This document shows positions 1 to 10,594 of a stretch of DNA of 64,000 bases, piece after piece. The DNA is from Microvelia longipes (taxonomy: Eukaryota > Arthropoda > Insecta > Hemiptera > Veliidae). The stretch lies in NCBI GenBank assembly GCA_018340805.1, contig JACMZG010000008.1:61379073-61443072 (forward strand). The letters run 5' to 3'. Numbering within the stretch: the first letter of the stretch is position 1; every line of letters begins with the position of its first letter. A model generated the notes under the pieces. That model saw only the letters and a list, made by a program, of their open reading frames with translations. It searched no databases and had not been told where the DNA came from. A program made the position numbers and the translations under genes.

Positions 1-401
1 AAGACAGTTTTATTTTTTTGTATTTTCATTTATAACATAAGACCTGAGAATATATCTTGAATTTTCTTCGCGACGGAAAATAATATTCTTGATTTATAAA
101 TTATTCATAATAAGCTGTTGCCAATAGTAATTTGAAGTTAATTTTAGAATAATTTATTATCTGTCTCTTAATTGTAGATATTGTTATTTAAACACCAAGA
201 GTCTGTTAGGTTCTGCCTTTGCCTAAGTTAATTTTAGAATAAAACTTTCCTGATTATAAAAGGTAATTTTACTGGACCGTAATTAGCAAGGTTTTTAGGA
301 AGTTAAATATTGATTTTAACTTTCGGAAAAAGTTTTCAAGAATAAGTCTAATATTTATCAACCCTGTTATTTTTTTTTTGTTTCTTACTCAGTGAATTAT
401 T
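1..401. other. AT-rich stretch, nothing recognised
   Basis: No open frame of note, RNA motif or repeat end is visible. Confidence 0.6.
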
Positions 402-968
402 ACTTTTCCTCATTTATACCTTTGGTATATGAGAAAAGTATTGTGTATACAAAAATTCACGACTGGGATGTCACCGGACTTATTTGTTTTATGTGCTTTT
501 AAGACTTCCTGAGTGGTTTCACAAAGTTGTCTGTGCGTATATGTGTATCTGTTATCATCGTAGCTCCCAGTGTATTTATGCTACAAATTTGAAACTATGT
601 ACAAAAATCAGTCTTTAGCTATAGTTGTGCAATCCAAAATATGTTTTGAGACGTCAATAACACGCGAAATAATTCAAGCGAAAATTTTAAAATTTATAAA
701 ACACGGGAAAATGTTGCGATCGGGTTGAGATTCAAGACCATGTAGCCATTCAGCATGTTAGCATGTAGCCATGACTATACATATATACAACTATATACAT
801 GTAGTATATGACTGACTTATGTGCCAGGTATTATCCCATCATCAACATTAGTTTAAATGTTATCAAATGAATTGTGTATGTTTTTAAAGAATTGTAAAAA
901 TCGGAATGTAATCCAATTGTATTGAAATTCAGATCAAGTGTATACCTTTACGTAATAAATAAGCACAC
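402..968 (+). repeat. 5S-composite family, copy 1, 5' part
   Basis: The copy starts with the family's hairpin head, ACTTTTCCTC then ATGAGAAAAGT after a short loop. The body follows, with a GT-rich segment and the phrase 'agctcccagtgtatttatgct' in diverged form. The CRE-like core is degenerate here (GAGACGTCAAT near 649). The copy breaks off at TTA (969-971), where a 3.3-kb element is inserted, and resumes at 4297. Confidence 0.8.
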
Positions 969-971
969 TTA

Positions 972-1350
972 GGCCCGTATTCAAAGACGTTTTCCTAACA
1001 TTTTCCTAACATTCTCCTAACTTTTTCCTAACATTTCCTAACATTTTCCTAACCTAACATTTCCTAACATTTTCCTAACATTTTCCTAACATTCACCTAA
1101 CATTTTCCTAACTCCTAACATTCTCCTAACACTCACCTTAGGTTTAGGTAAGGGAAATGTTTTTAAGCCACGAAATTTAAATGATCGTTCCCGTGTTTTA
1201 AAAGTCATTTAGAGGCTTCGCATGATTTTTTTTAGTAAGAACCTAAGGTAGTCAAGTCAAAAAGTGATACCATTGTAAATAACGTAATATATTGCAAAAT
1301 ATTAATGTTATTAACTTATTACCTGGATTTACGACACACTTTGTCGTATT
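972..1350 (+). repeat. Left long terminal inverted repeat with CCTAACATTTT subrepeats
   Basis: After the terminal 28 bp come about 14 short direct repeats of TTTTCCTAACAT type (993-1135). The section ending TTTACGACACACTTTGTCGT near 1345 is inverted at 4022 onward. Confidence 0.75.
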
Positions 1351-1729
1351 TATAACTATCTACATAAATTTACATTATACTGTTATCCACTTACCTTACT
1401 ATTAGGGAGTTTCCCAGAAATTCTTTTAACACCATCAGATTTTTTATTTTCTATGGTCTGTTTGTGGCGGGCTATCGATTCAAAGAGGAAATTAAGTTGG
1501 TCCGGTGTGAATAATTCAGCCATTATTATACCAAAAAAATTTTACACAACCAAAAATGAATTTGATGACAAAATACGAAAAAAAAATTGTGTAAATGATT
1601 TAGCAAAATGAAAACAGTGTTGCACTGATTAACAGGTCTTCATTTAGACACCTTTGGATTCGTATAACCTGGTCCACGTTCAAACTTGAAACGCTTGATA
1701 CTGCATAATTTATGAAAGCTGTTACAACT
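1351..1729. other. AT-rich element interior
   Basis: Unassigned sequence between the left arm and the GGCTCGC-family segment. No coding signal is seen. Confidence 0.5.
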
Positions 1730-1849
1730 AGTAATGCGTTGCATCAAGAACTCACGGCAAAGAATTCATAAAAAAAATATTAATTTAAAACAAGCGAAAT
1801 GAGTTTATCAAAACATTCGGATGCTATACTATTTTTAAAGTATAAACTC

Positions 1850-3095
1850 AAAAAGGCTCGCATCGCTTGCTAGTTTAAGTATCTTTAACATTTACATAGT
1901 AAAAAGGCTCGCTACGCTCGCTAGATTGCTTATATTTATAATAATACAAAGTTAAAAAAAGGCTCGCTTCGCTCGCTAGATTGCTTATATTTAATATTAA
2001 TGCATAGTAAAAAAGGCTCGCTTCGCTCGCTAGATTGCTTATATTTGTAATAATACAACGTTAAAAATAGGCTCGCTCGCTCGCTAGATTGCTTATATTT
2101 ATAATAATACTACGTTAAAAATAGGCTCGCTTTCGCTCGCTAGTTTGCTTATATTTATAATAAATATATATTAAAAAAGGCTCGCTTCGCTCGCTAGATT
2201 GCTTATATTTATATTAATGCATAGTAAAAAGGCTCGCTTCGCTCGTTAGATTGCTTATATTTATAATAATACAACGTTAAAAATAGGGCTCGCTTCGCTC
2301 GCTAGTTTGCTTATATTTATAATGAAATATATTGTAAAAAGGCTCGCTTCGCTCGCTAGATTGCTTATATTTAATATAAAGCATAGTAAAAAAGGCTCGC
2401 TTCGCTCGCTAGATTGCTTATATTATAATAATACAACGTTAAAAATAGGCTCGCTTCGCTCGCTAGTTTGCTTATATTTATAATGAAATATATTGTAAAA
2501 AAGGCTCGCTTCGCTCGCTAGATTGCTTATATTTAATATTAAAGCATAGTAAAAAAGGCTCGCTTCGCTCGCTAGATTGCTTATATTGTTATATACAACG
2601 TTAAAAATAGGCTCGCTCCGCTCGCTAGTTTGCTTATATTTATAATGAAATATATTGTAAAAAAGGCTCGCTTCGCTCGCTGGATTGCTTATATTTAATA
2701 TTAAAGCATAGTAAAAAAGGCTCGCTTCGCTCGCTAGATTGCTTATATTTGTTATAATACAACGTTAAAAATAGGCTCGCTTCGCTCGCTAGTTTGCTTA
2801 TATTTATAATGAAATATATTGTAAAAAAGGCTCGCTTCGCTCGCTAGATTGCTTATATTTAATATTAAAGCATAGTAAAAAAGGCTCGCTTCGCTCGCTA
2901 GATTGCTTATATTTGTTATAATACAACGTTAAAAATAGGCTCGCTTCGCTCGCTAGTTTGCTTATATTTATAATGAAATATATTGTAAAAAAGGCTCGCT
3001 TCGCTCGCTAGATTGCTTATATTTAATATTAATGCATATTAAAAAAGGCTTGCGTATATTTATAATTATAAATGGTAAAAGAAGGCTCGCTTTAA
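1850..3095 (+). repeat. GGCTCGC satellite, about 23 units of 52-56 bp, trimer higher-order structure
   Basis: Each unit carries GGCTCGCTTCGCTCGCTAG followed by an AT-rich spacer. From about 2113 three spacer types repeat in fixed order, with endings ATATATTGT, AAAGCATAGT and ATACAACGTT. The first type recurs at about 2123, 2287, 2447, 2609, 2772 and 2936, a 160-164 bp period. Confidence 0.95.
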
Positions 3096-3097
3096 AT

Positions 3098-3745
3098 TTT
3101 ATTTTTTTGAGTTTATTATTTTAGCCGCCATTTTTAAATTAATAAAAAAATTTGAAATGTTCACCATGAAAAATATATTTTCTTTTTCTACTCTTTAAGA
3201 GCTTTTAAACGATATACAACACGATTTTTTGCTCAAAAATTTTTTATCCGGTCCGCCATATTGGCCGCCATTTTGAATATATTTTTCGGAATATTACCAA
3301 AAACTATACAGCTTTGACATATAGTTAATTTAATTTGTATAAAAGTATCTAATGTATATTACAATAGATCTTTATCTTGTAAATTCTTATAAAATTAGTA
3401 AAAACTAATTATTATATTAAATTATGGCCGCCATGTTGAATTTTTCGGAATTTAGTATATAACATTTTTTGTTCTACTAATCAAGAGCTTTACAACGATA
3501 TATTACTCGAGTTATTCCTTCAATTTTAATTTTTTGGGTTCATTATTTAGCCGCCATTTTTAAATTTTTCAAAAAAATTTTTAAATTTTGACCATGAAAC
3601 ATATATTTCTTTTTCTACTCTTTAAGAGCTTTCAAACGATATACAACACGATTTTTTCGCTCAAAATTTTTTTTTATCCGGTCCGCCATTTTGGCTGCCA
3701 TTTTGAAAATATTTTTCGGAATATTACCAAAAAAATATACAGCTC
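3098..3745 (+). repeat. Duplicated segment rich in GCCGCCAT motifs
   Basis: Two copies of about 215 bp (near 3098-3320 and 3530-3745) share 'ctactctttaagagctt', 'atacaacacgattttt' and TCCGGTCCGCCAT. GCCGCCAT or a one-base variant occurs about eight times. Confidence 0.8.
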
Positions 3746-3833
3746 TGACACATAATTAGTTTTACCTGTATACAAAATTTTTATCAAAATCGGTCAATTT
3801 TTACGGCAGTTATCGCGACACGTACAAACAAAC

Positions 3834-3870
3834 ACACAAAACACAAACACACAAACACACAAACAAACGC
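3834..3870 (+). repeat. CA-rich simple repeat
   Basis: Irregular run of CACAAA/CACACA units. Confidence 0.8.
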
Positions 3871-4021
3871 GCCGTCCCAATCTTCTGAAATGTAAGAACT
3901 CACTTACGTTCGTTCAATAATTGAACATTGTATTTGTATTAACTCTACTGTTTACTGAAAACATATGTAAATAAAGTTTCTAATATATTTAACATTCGCC
4001 AAAGCAAGGCCGCATTGTTGT

Positions 4022-4293
4022 TTATGACAAAGTGTGTCGTAAAATCCAGGTAATAAGTTAATACATTGATATTTTGCGATATATTACGTTACTTACATTG
4101 GTATCACTTTTTGACATATCTACCTTAGGTTCTTACTAAATAAAATCATGCGAAGCCTCTAAAAGACTTTTAAAACACGATAGGAGAACGTTAGGAAAAA
4201 GTTAAGAAAATGTTAGGAAAAAGTTAGGAGAATGTTAGGAAAATGTTAGGAAAAAGTTAGGAAAATGTTAGGAAACGTCTTTGAATACGGGCC
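4022..4293 (-). repeat. Right long terminal inverted repeat
   Basis: Inverse of 972-1350, including ACAAAGTGTGTCGTAAA, the block 'aggttcttactaa' and GTTAGGAAAA subrepeats at 4186-4272. The arm is shorter than the left one because it has fewer subrepeats. Confidence 0.75.
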
Positions 4294-4296
4294 TTA

Positions 4297-4476
4297 GTTT
4301 CGTTTCAATACGACAAGTACATTTATGATTTTCCCTGGATAGGTGACCTCTGGGAATGAAACAAATGTATTTTCTATCTGAGGACGAGCAAAGCGAGTCC
4401 AAAATAAGAAGGATGAGCGTAGCGTATCCAATGTGACGAGGAAAAGTTCCGAGGTACCTCATACCCGATTTTTTGC
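4297..4476 (+). repeat. 5S-composite family, copy 1, 3' part
   Basis: Resumes at GTTTCGTTTCAATACGAC after the inserted element. It keeps a short piece of the 5S-like block (GGATAGGTGACC at about 4338), then GACGAGCAAAGCGAGTCC and GGATGAGCGTAGCG, and the tail GAGGAAAAGTTCCGAGGTACC ending in a T-run. Confidence 0.85.
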
Positions 4477-4639
4477 CCGTAATCATAATTTTTATCTCAT
4501 TTGTTATAATTTCTAATCCAATTCTTCCTATTATACAATTTATATCGGGTTAAAGTTCTATTATGAAATCTCCACTTCTAATTTATAATAAGTTTCCCTT
4601 TGTGACGATTTGTCGAACGTCGAAATAAGTAAGAGAATT

Positions 4640-5096
4640 TAAATTTGTTAGCCTTTTAAATTTTGAATATAATAGTCAATATTTTCAAAATAGCGACACT
4701 TATCAAAATGAATTTTTGCGAATCGATTGACCATCTATAGATGTACATTTTTGTTTGATTTCAACTTGAACGGTCAAATGTTCGTTTTTTAACGATTTTT
4801 TAAAAATGTTGATGACTCATTTAGTCATCAACATAGGTTATTGTAGTCAGAAAAATCTTTTCGAGACAGTACAACTAGATCTATTTTTTTTTAATTTAAA
4901 AGTTTTAACTCTTTAGCAAAAATAAATCAGGAGTTATGCGTGACACAGACACACACACAGGCAGCATGATAAAAACCACTCGAAACGTCGTGAAAATTAC
5001 TGAAATGGATAATTATGGTGAAACCCCGGTTTCGAATTGTGAACAAAATACTTTTCCTTATACCTACGGTAGTAGGCGGGGAAAAGTAAAACATCA
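4640..5096 (-). repeat. 5S-composite family, minus-strand head half
   Basis: On the minus strand this begins with the hairpin head (ACTTTTCCCC... to ...GGAAAAGT at 5055-5088) and runs through the GTGTGTGTC-type segment. It lacks the 5S-like block and tail. Confidence 0.75.
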
Positions 5097-5159
5097 AAAA
5101 TCATTGAAAACGGAAAAATACTGAAATAGAATTGAAATTTAGCGCAGACCAAATATTTG

Positions 5160-5395
5160 AACCAAATAAGACCAAATAATTTTTCAAGGTTCGTCTCATT
5201 ATCAGCTAGTTTTGTTTCTGCCAAATGACATGTTTCGGCACAGGTGTGTATTTAGTTACGTCTCAATACGACTTGTATACTTGTGGTTTTTTGTCGCATC
5301 ATTAATGTTAAGCAGCATGGAGTGAGGTCAGTACCTGAATGGATTACCGCTATGATTAAACCTGACCTCTCCAGTTTGAGGTCCAGAGAAATGAA
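5160..5395 (+). repeat. 5S-composite family fragment with 5S-like block
   Basis: Starts in the 'ctcattatcag' segment, passes CAATACGACTTGTATAC, then the 5S-like block, and fades after GAGGTCCAGAG. Confidence 0.75.
5290..5352 (+). pseudogene. 5S rRNA-derived segment in composite repeat
   Basis: GTTAAGCAGCATGGAGTGAG and GGTCAGTACCTGAATGGATT follow the order of the 5S rRNA gene from its box A to box C region. It is diverged and clearly part of the repeat. Confidence 0.65.
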
Positions 5396-6057
5396 TCCGA
5401 AAATATTCTTGGAGCATTTGCCATATTTTTATGCATATTTTATAATATGTATAAAATTTTAGTAATAGTAGATTTAATATACCCAAATGTATTGGTACAT
5501 GAAAAGTTGTATGCGAGACTGACATTTAGGAAAGGAGATAAAGTAAATATAGCTGGATTTATATCAACAAAGAAACAGATATCGGTTTTGTTGACACAGG
5601 CTAATAATTATGCGAGGTTTCTAATAATACTCGGTACAAAGCCTAACTCTCTCCCCTGACGAACCTGATAGCTTTAATATTAACTTCAATAGCCTCTTAA
5701 CAAGAGAAAACTAATTTAATTTAATTCATTACATAGTCAACTCATCAAAGTAACCTGTACAGTTACTCATCATGAAATGACTTTGTGATTTTAAAGTCAA
5801 ATTAAAATGATAAAATTCCTCTTTAATCTATCAATAAATTCTAGTTGATAAAGTTTTAATCAAAAGAACTATATGTATAATTAATTTGTAAAAGATTTTT
5901 AATGAACTTTTACCGTTTAAATTAATAGGTAACTGTATATTAAAGGCTTTGCTAGTGAAGAGGATGTGGTGTTTTGGAAGCGAATCAAGACAATTGAATT
6001 AACTTTATTTACTATATTTCTAATTATATTTTTTCCGCCAATATTGCAGATTGAGGA
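5396..6057. other. AT-rich, nothing recognised
   Basis: Only short open frames of AT-rich composition. Confidence 0.5.
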
Positions 6058-6059
6058 TA

Positions 6060-6401
6060 CATGGTCGGCAAAATACATTGTCCAAGGGCCCCTTTTCATA
6101 GAAAATACGCTACAAATTAGCATAGACTGAGCTTCAAATGGGTGCAAATAATCCATTATTCTGCATTCTATAATCTATGAGATAAGTATGCGCATTTTCT
6201 TTGAAAAGTTCGAAAAAATAAAATTACAAATGTTGGCACTTACTGCTCAGGTTTTTAAGTATATACCAAAAACTTTGGATTGAAAAGCAAGAAAGCGCGC
6301 ATATAAAAGAAAATTCACCCGGCTTCCGAGTGAATAATTCACCGCGCCAGAATTATTTTCGTCTGAGGCCTTTGGACATTATATATTTTGCCGACCATAT
6401 G
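6060..6401. mobile_element. 342-bp MITE with CATGGTCGGCAAAATA-type ends, TA target
   Basis: The left end CATGGTCGGCAAAATA then GTCCAAGGGCC is inverted at the right end (GGCCTTTGGACATTATA, TTTTGCCGACCATATG). TA flanks both sides (6058-6059, 6402-6403). Near the right end lies CACCGCGCCAGAATTATTTT, which is the reverse complement of the tRNA-like family at about 27.0 kb. A TA target suits Tc1/mariner-type mobilisation (inference). Confidence 0.75.
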
Positions 6402-6504
6402 TACTAAATCTAACTTATGCTCTGCTCAGTGTCAGACTCAATTTATTTTTGTAAAGATTCCTTCTGCTCTGTTATAGGAATCATCTGAGATGATGAATTA
6501 AAAA

Positions 6505-6520
6505 AAATAATATATATATA

Positions 6521-6566
<46 letters not shown>

Positions 6567-6582
6567 TATATATATAATATGA
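6505..6582. repeat. (TA)n microsatellite
   Basis: Long alternating TA run with a few breaks. Confidence 0.95.
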
Positions 6583-7263
6583 TATGTATTGGACTTTGTG
6601 TTGTTAATGCCATTATCTTACAGCTTCAAATTACGTTAATAATTTTAAAAAAATGTTCACATTTGGTAAAAATACGTGTGTTGTAAGAAAGACGTAGAAA
6701 GAATAAAATTTCAATTAAGAGAGAGTAGTGTTAGTTTAAGTAACCCTGTGCTTTTCATAAAATCATCCTCATTGTCCAGTAATTTACTTATTGTCCATCA
6801 ATCATTTCAAGTTCTCTAGCTAAGTTAGCTTCCTTGTTTGATAGTTTCAAATGATTGACTAGTTTAAGAGAAATCTTTAAACTTTTCCTTCTTAAGATAA
6901 AACTTTTAGTGAAAATAATCAAAAGGTAGAGAGTTTGAAGGCTCGCGTACTTGAGATGACAAGTCATGCAATGAACTAAACAGTTTAAGCTCCTTTCTCT
7001 GATAATGACTTCAAATCACTTTCTGCATAACGACTTCAACTAGTGATTTTGCTTATGAGAAATCTGTATACTATTATAACCATTTGTTATTAAGTATTAT
7101 TATTAAGTGCGTTTGTATTAAGCACATTTCTTTAATGTATATAATCGTCTTAATGTGTATATGCTGTCATTAAATGTTTGATGATGATACGCTTGTATCA
7201 TATTATACTCGTCTACTTATAGTTTCGCTTCTGTGTACATTTCGGTTTTAAACGGAAATGAAA
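6583..7263. other. AT-rich, nothing recognised
   Basis: No coding or repeat-end signal found. Confidence 0.5.
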
Positions 7264-7975
7264 CAGTTATTGGTTGAACGAATGTCAGTGAGTTCTTTTA
7301 TTCAGAAGTTTGGGACGGCGTTTATGTTAGTACGTATCGTCATAGAGATATATAACTAGAGGGGCCCTATTAGTTGAATTTTGAAACATCTGAAAAGTAA
7401 TCTGACCACATTCGATTATCAAAAAAATCAAATAAACAGTACAAAAATACAGCAACTTATACATATAGTAAACCATTTATTATACAAATCAAAATACAAA
7501 CAATATGCGGAAAGTCGAAATCAATGGATGTATTAAAACCTTAACTCGCTCTTGGAGGAGGTTTCAATGAGGTTACAAAGAGCCCCTAAGCGCCCAAAAA
7601 GATGTTTCAGGTCTTTTAATGCATTGAGATAGGCTATGCCTCCTCTAGTATATATCTCTATGCGTATCGTGATGAATACCGTAAAAGGTAACCGATTTCC
7701 ATGATACTTAGTATACACGTAGTAGTAATTAGACTGAAGAGCATTGATTTTGGTTATAGTGCAACAATATTTTTTTAATGGCTGCTAATATGGCGGGCCA
7801 TTTGAAGAAAAAAATTGGGCGAAAAACTCATGTTGCATGCCGTTTTAAGGCTCTTGTAGAGTAGAAAATATACATATATATGTAACACGCTTAAAATTAT
7901 AAATGATAAATTTAAAATGATGGCAAATATGGCAATTTTTATCAGATTCTGACGTGAGTTTCTGATGCAACGCAT
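7264..7975 (-). repeat. GGCTCGC-family element, minus strand, without satellite array
   Basis: Reads in reverse as the two ends of 1730-3925. GCGTTGCATCAGAAACTCAC lies at the 7975 end, and GAACTCACTGACATTCGTTC at the 7264 end next to GGGACGGCG. Only one degenerate GGCTC remains (reverse of 'ctcttgtagagtag'). It is split by a 322-bp element at 7341. Confidence 0.7.
7341..7662. mobile_element. 322-bp element with perfect 8-bp target duplication, copy 1
   Basis: The ends are CATAGAGATATATAACTAGA and the inverse (CTCTAGTATATATCTCTATG). CGTATCGT is duplicated exactly at 7333-7340 and 7663-7670. The sibling copy at 22975-23293 matches along its whole length. An 8-bp duplication suits hAT- or P-type mobilisation, and the terminal sequence fits hAT only loosely. 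No coding capacity. Confidence 0.9.
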
Positions 7976-10192
7976 TACTTGTTTAATATAAAATAAAGGT
8001 ACTTTTGGTATAAGCCACTTTATGTAGTTGGTTACCTTTTATAGTAGTATATGAGAATAAAACTTAAGCGAGATCCAATAAGTTCATAAGTTTTATTATA
8101 AATATTTGGCATTTTGTTGTCATGTCGTGTGGGTTAATGACTTTATACATATTTCATTAAAATATATTGTTTACTACATATTTATAACAATAGGGTATGA
8201 TGGATTTATGATATCGATTTTCGAACATAGTTTCAATCCGATCCGAAACATCGTTCGAAAGTTATCGTGTTCAATAGACGTTAAATAATGTACATAGAGT
8301 GTTATACTCATATTAACCAGGGTTGTTGGGGGAAAATTACCTCTATTCTCTCTAATCGTCCCTTGATACCATGTAACTTGGCCGTCAATTATTTAGTTTA
8401 AACAATGTGTCGGGGGAAAATTCTATATTGACACTATCTCCTATCTTCTGCCATTTTTAAAACTTATTTCTATAACTTTTATTTTGAAGATAATCTCAGT
8501 TTCATCTTTTAATTAGATCAGAAAATTGAACCTGTTAGATGCACTGATCATTTTAGTGCGATCTATAGAGAGCTGTATATAGGGTTTTAAATGAAAATTA
8601 TTTTATTATAAGTCTCATTACAGCTGATTATTGGAGTATTGTCAATTTTAATGTTTTCAGCTTCCGGAGAGAGGATTTATTATTATTTATAATAATAATA
8701 AATTTTATTATGAATAAATGTAAATTATTATTTATTTATATTACATAATTTTAATGGAACTTGTTTTATCGTACAATGACAGAGCAATATCTCCGATACC
8801 AGTGTCTAGATTATAGTTTTCTACCATTTATAGTTCTAATGGTTGTCTATTCCACATATGTATTGGTAGAAAACAATATATGAGCAAAAGCTGTTTGCAT
8901 CATTGCAACAATTATTTGAAATGACTGAATTTAAAAATCTATTTGGCGGTTATTTTGTGCAACAACTGAATTTAAAATATTTTTATTCGATATATCTTAA
9001 TAGCTTATTGTTATTATGCTTATTGACGGTTTAAGCGTTGTGGCGATCTTATGATTATGTTTATTTTTAGAAAAAAATTATATAGTTAAGATGCGAAGTG
9101 TGAGTGTCCGTTAGTAATGTTAAGTTTTGTAACAGGTTTATAAGTTTTAGTATTTCGCATCATCACCTGTTGATTCTTAATTTCTTCTTTAGTCTTGGTA
9201 TTACTTCATACATTATACTTAGCATGGTTTCGTTAATATAAAAGAAACTTTATAAAATGAGTTTAGTTTATATAAGGCTCTATTTTAAGCTTAGATATAG
9301 TGCTAGAAGTTTACCCCTTTGACGCGTAACGGTTAGTATCCGAGTGTCCTGTCTTGAATTTTAAAATCAAAACAATCTTTTTGCGATAGATTTCAATTTA
9401 TAAACTCAAACTCTTATAAACTATTAGAACTTTTTTTAAGAGTACACTTTTTATGGGTTCTGAGCTGGGAACTTTGTGCTCAGTTCTTGCTAAAAAGTTA
9501 TTTTGTGTAACAATTGAATTTAAAATACTTTTATATCTTAATACCATGAATAAAACATTTAAGCTTTTTATCAAAATTTCATCAAATTTCTTTGTCAAAC
9601 GTCTTTTTGTAATTTGTTAGTACCTTTCTATAATACGTAGGTCTGGGGTTCGCATTCAATGTAAAGATTTCAATCTTTATAGAATATTGAAACTTTTGCC
9701 AATAACGAACTTGACTTGAAAAAATAGAATATTAAACACTTAATACTTAATACTTTGAGCTTACCTGAGTCACTTTCACCTAAGTTTCAAGTTTTGGTTA
9801 TCCCTAATGAGCTGTGATGCTCGTGTTATAATAGCATTATATACTTTTTATTATATTATTTATATATGATTATGCGAGGGTAACAAAAATAGCGCTTTAG
9901 TGCCTGGTAGCGTGGACCATAAAAGAAGTTATTAACTTGTTCAGGAATACTCTATAAACTCCTCTATAGGAATGCTGGTTAGACTAAAGGTCTGCCACCT
10001 AAAAAATGTCACCTAGGCATGGCATCGCAAACACCCCCTGTTCAAATAAATGGTACATGCCAGATCCCTTATCCTTTTTGTGACCCTGCTGATAAATTTT
10101 AATGTACGCTTATCATTAATCTTCCTGAGTTTAACGTTTTGAATTTCAGCACAAGAAGCAGCTCGAGCAACTTGTATCGGAAGAAAGCTTAG
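7976..10192. other. AT-rich, nothing recognised
   Basis: About 2.2 kb without a convincing open frame, tandem array or paired ends. Confidence 0.5.
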
Positions 10193-10194
10193 TA

Positions 10195-10594
10195 GTCCTA
10201 GAGCTGGACCTGAAAAAATGTGACTCATTTTTGCAAAATCAGTAAATTTCTCGCAAAAAAATCCGTTTTAAGCATTTTTGAAGTCATTATGCAAATGCTA
10301 CAAGTTTAGTTGTAACAATCCGATTTAGATAAATGAAAGCTCAATGTATTGAAAAATTTATCTGTTTTAAAAATATTCTCTTCTAGTTTCGCAGACGACT
10401 AACGGAGAACCACTTATTTAAAGAAACCTAGAATTTGTGCGATTTTCTAAAATTTTGAGCGTGTGCAATCTTATGAAAGGCTCCACTCAAGATATAGGCA
10501 GACATATTTTTTTCTTCAAAATATATTTTTAGAAACATTTGGTTAAAAGCGGTATGTATAAAATTAGCCACATTTTCAGGTCCAGCTCTTGGAC
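10195..10594. mobile_element. 400-bp MITE, GTCC(A/T)AGAGC-ended family, copy 1
   Basis: The left end GTCCTAGAGCTGGACCTGAA mirrors the right end TTCAGGTCCAGCTCTTGGAC, with AAAATGTG/CACATTTT just inside. TA lies on the left but TG on the right. A larger relative is at 53791-54474, sharing 'aaggctccactc' and 'ataggcagac'. Confidence 0.8.

Larger units (their letters stand above)
1730..3925 (+). repeat. GGCTCGC-family element inside the Harbinger-type element
   Basis: The segment begins near TAATGCGTTGCATCAAGAAC and ends near GAACTCACTTACGTTCGTTC. The same two ends bound an inverted copy at 7264-7975, and the beginning recurs near the window end (63770-64000). It therefore looks like a separate dispersed family captured by, or inserted in, the larger element. 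Confidence 0.6.
972..4293. mobile_element. Harbinger-type non-autonomous DNA transposon
   Basis: The ends are inverted copies of GGCCCGTATTCAAAGACG, continuing into CCTAAC/GTTAGG. The element is flanked by a TTA duplication (969-971 and 4294-4296). A 3-bp TWA target and GG-starting inverted repeats are typical of the PIF/Harbinger superfamily (established knowledge). No transposase is visible, so it would depend on a relative. The interior holds a GGCTCGC satellite and GCCGCCAT-rich duplicated segments. It splits a copy of the 5S-composite family, and removing it rejoins that copy cleanly. The superfamily assignment rests only on termini and target site. Confidence 0.8.
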
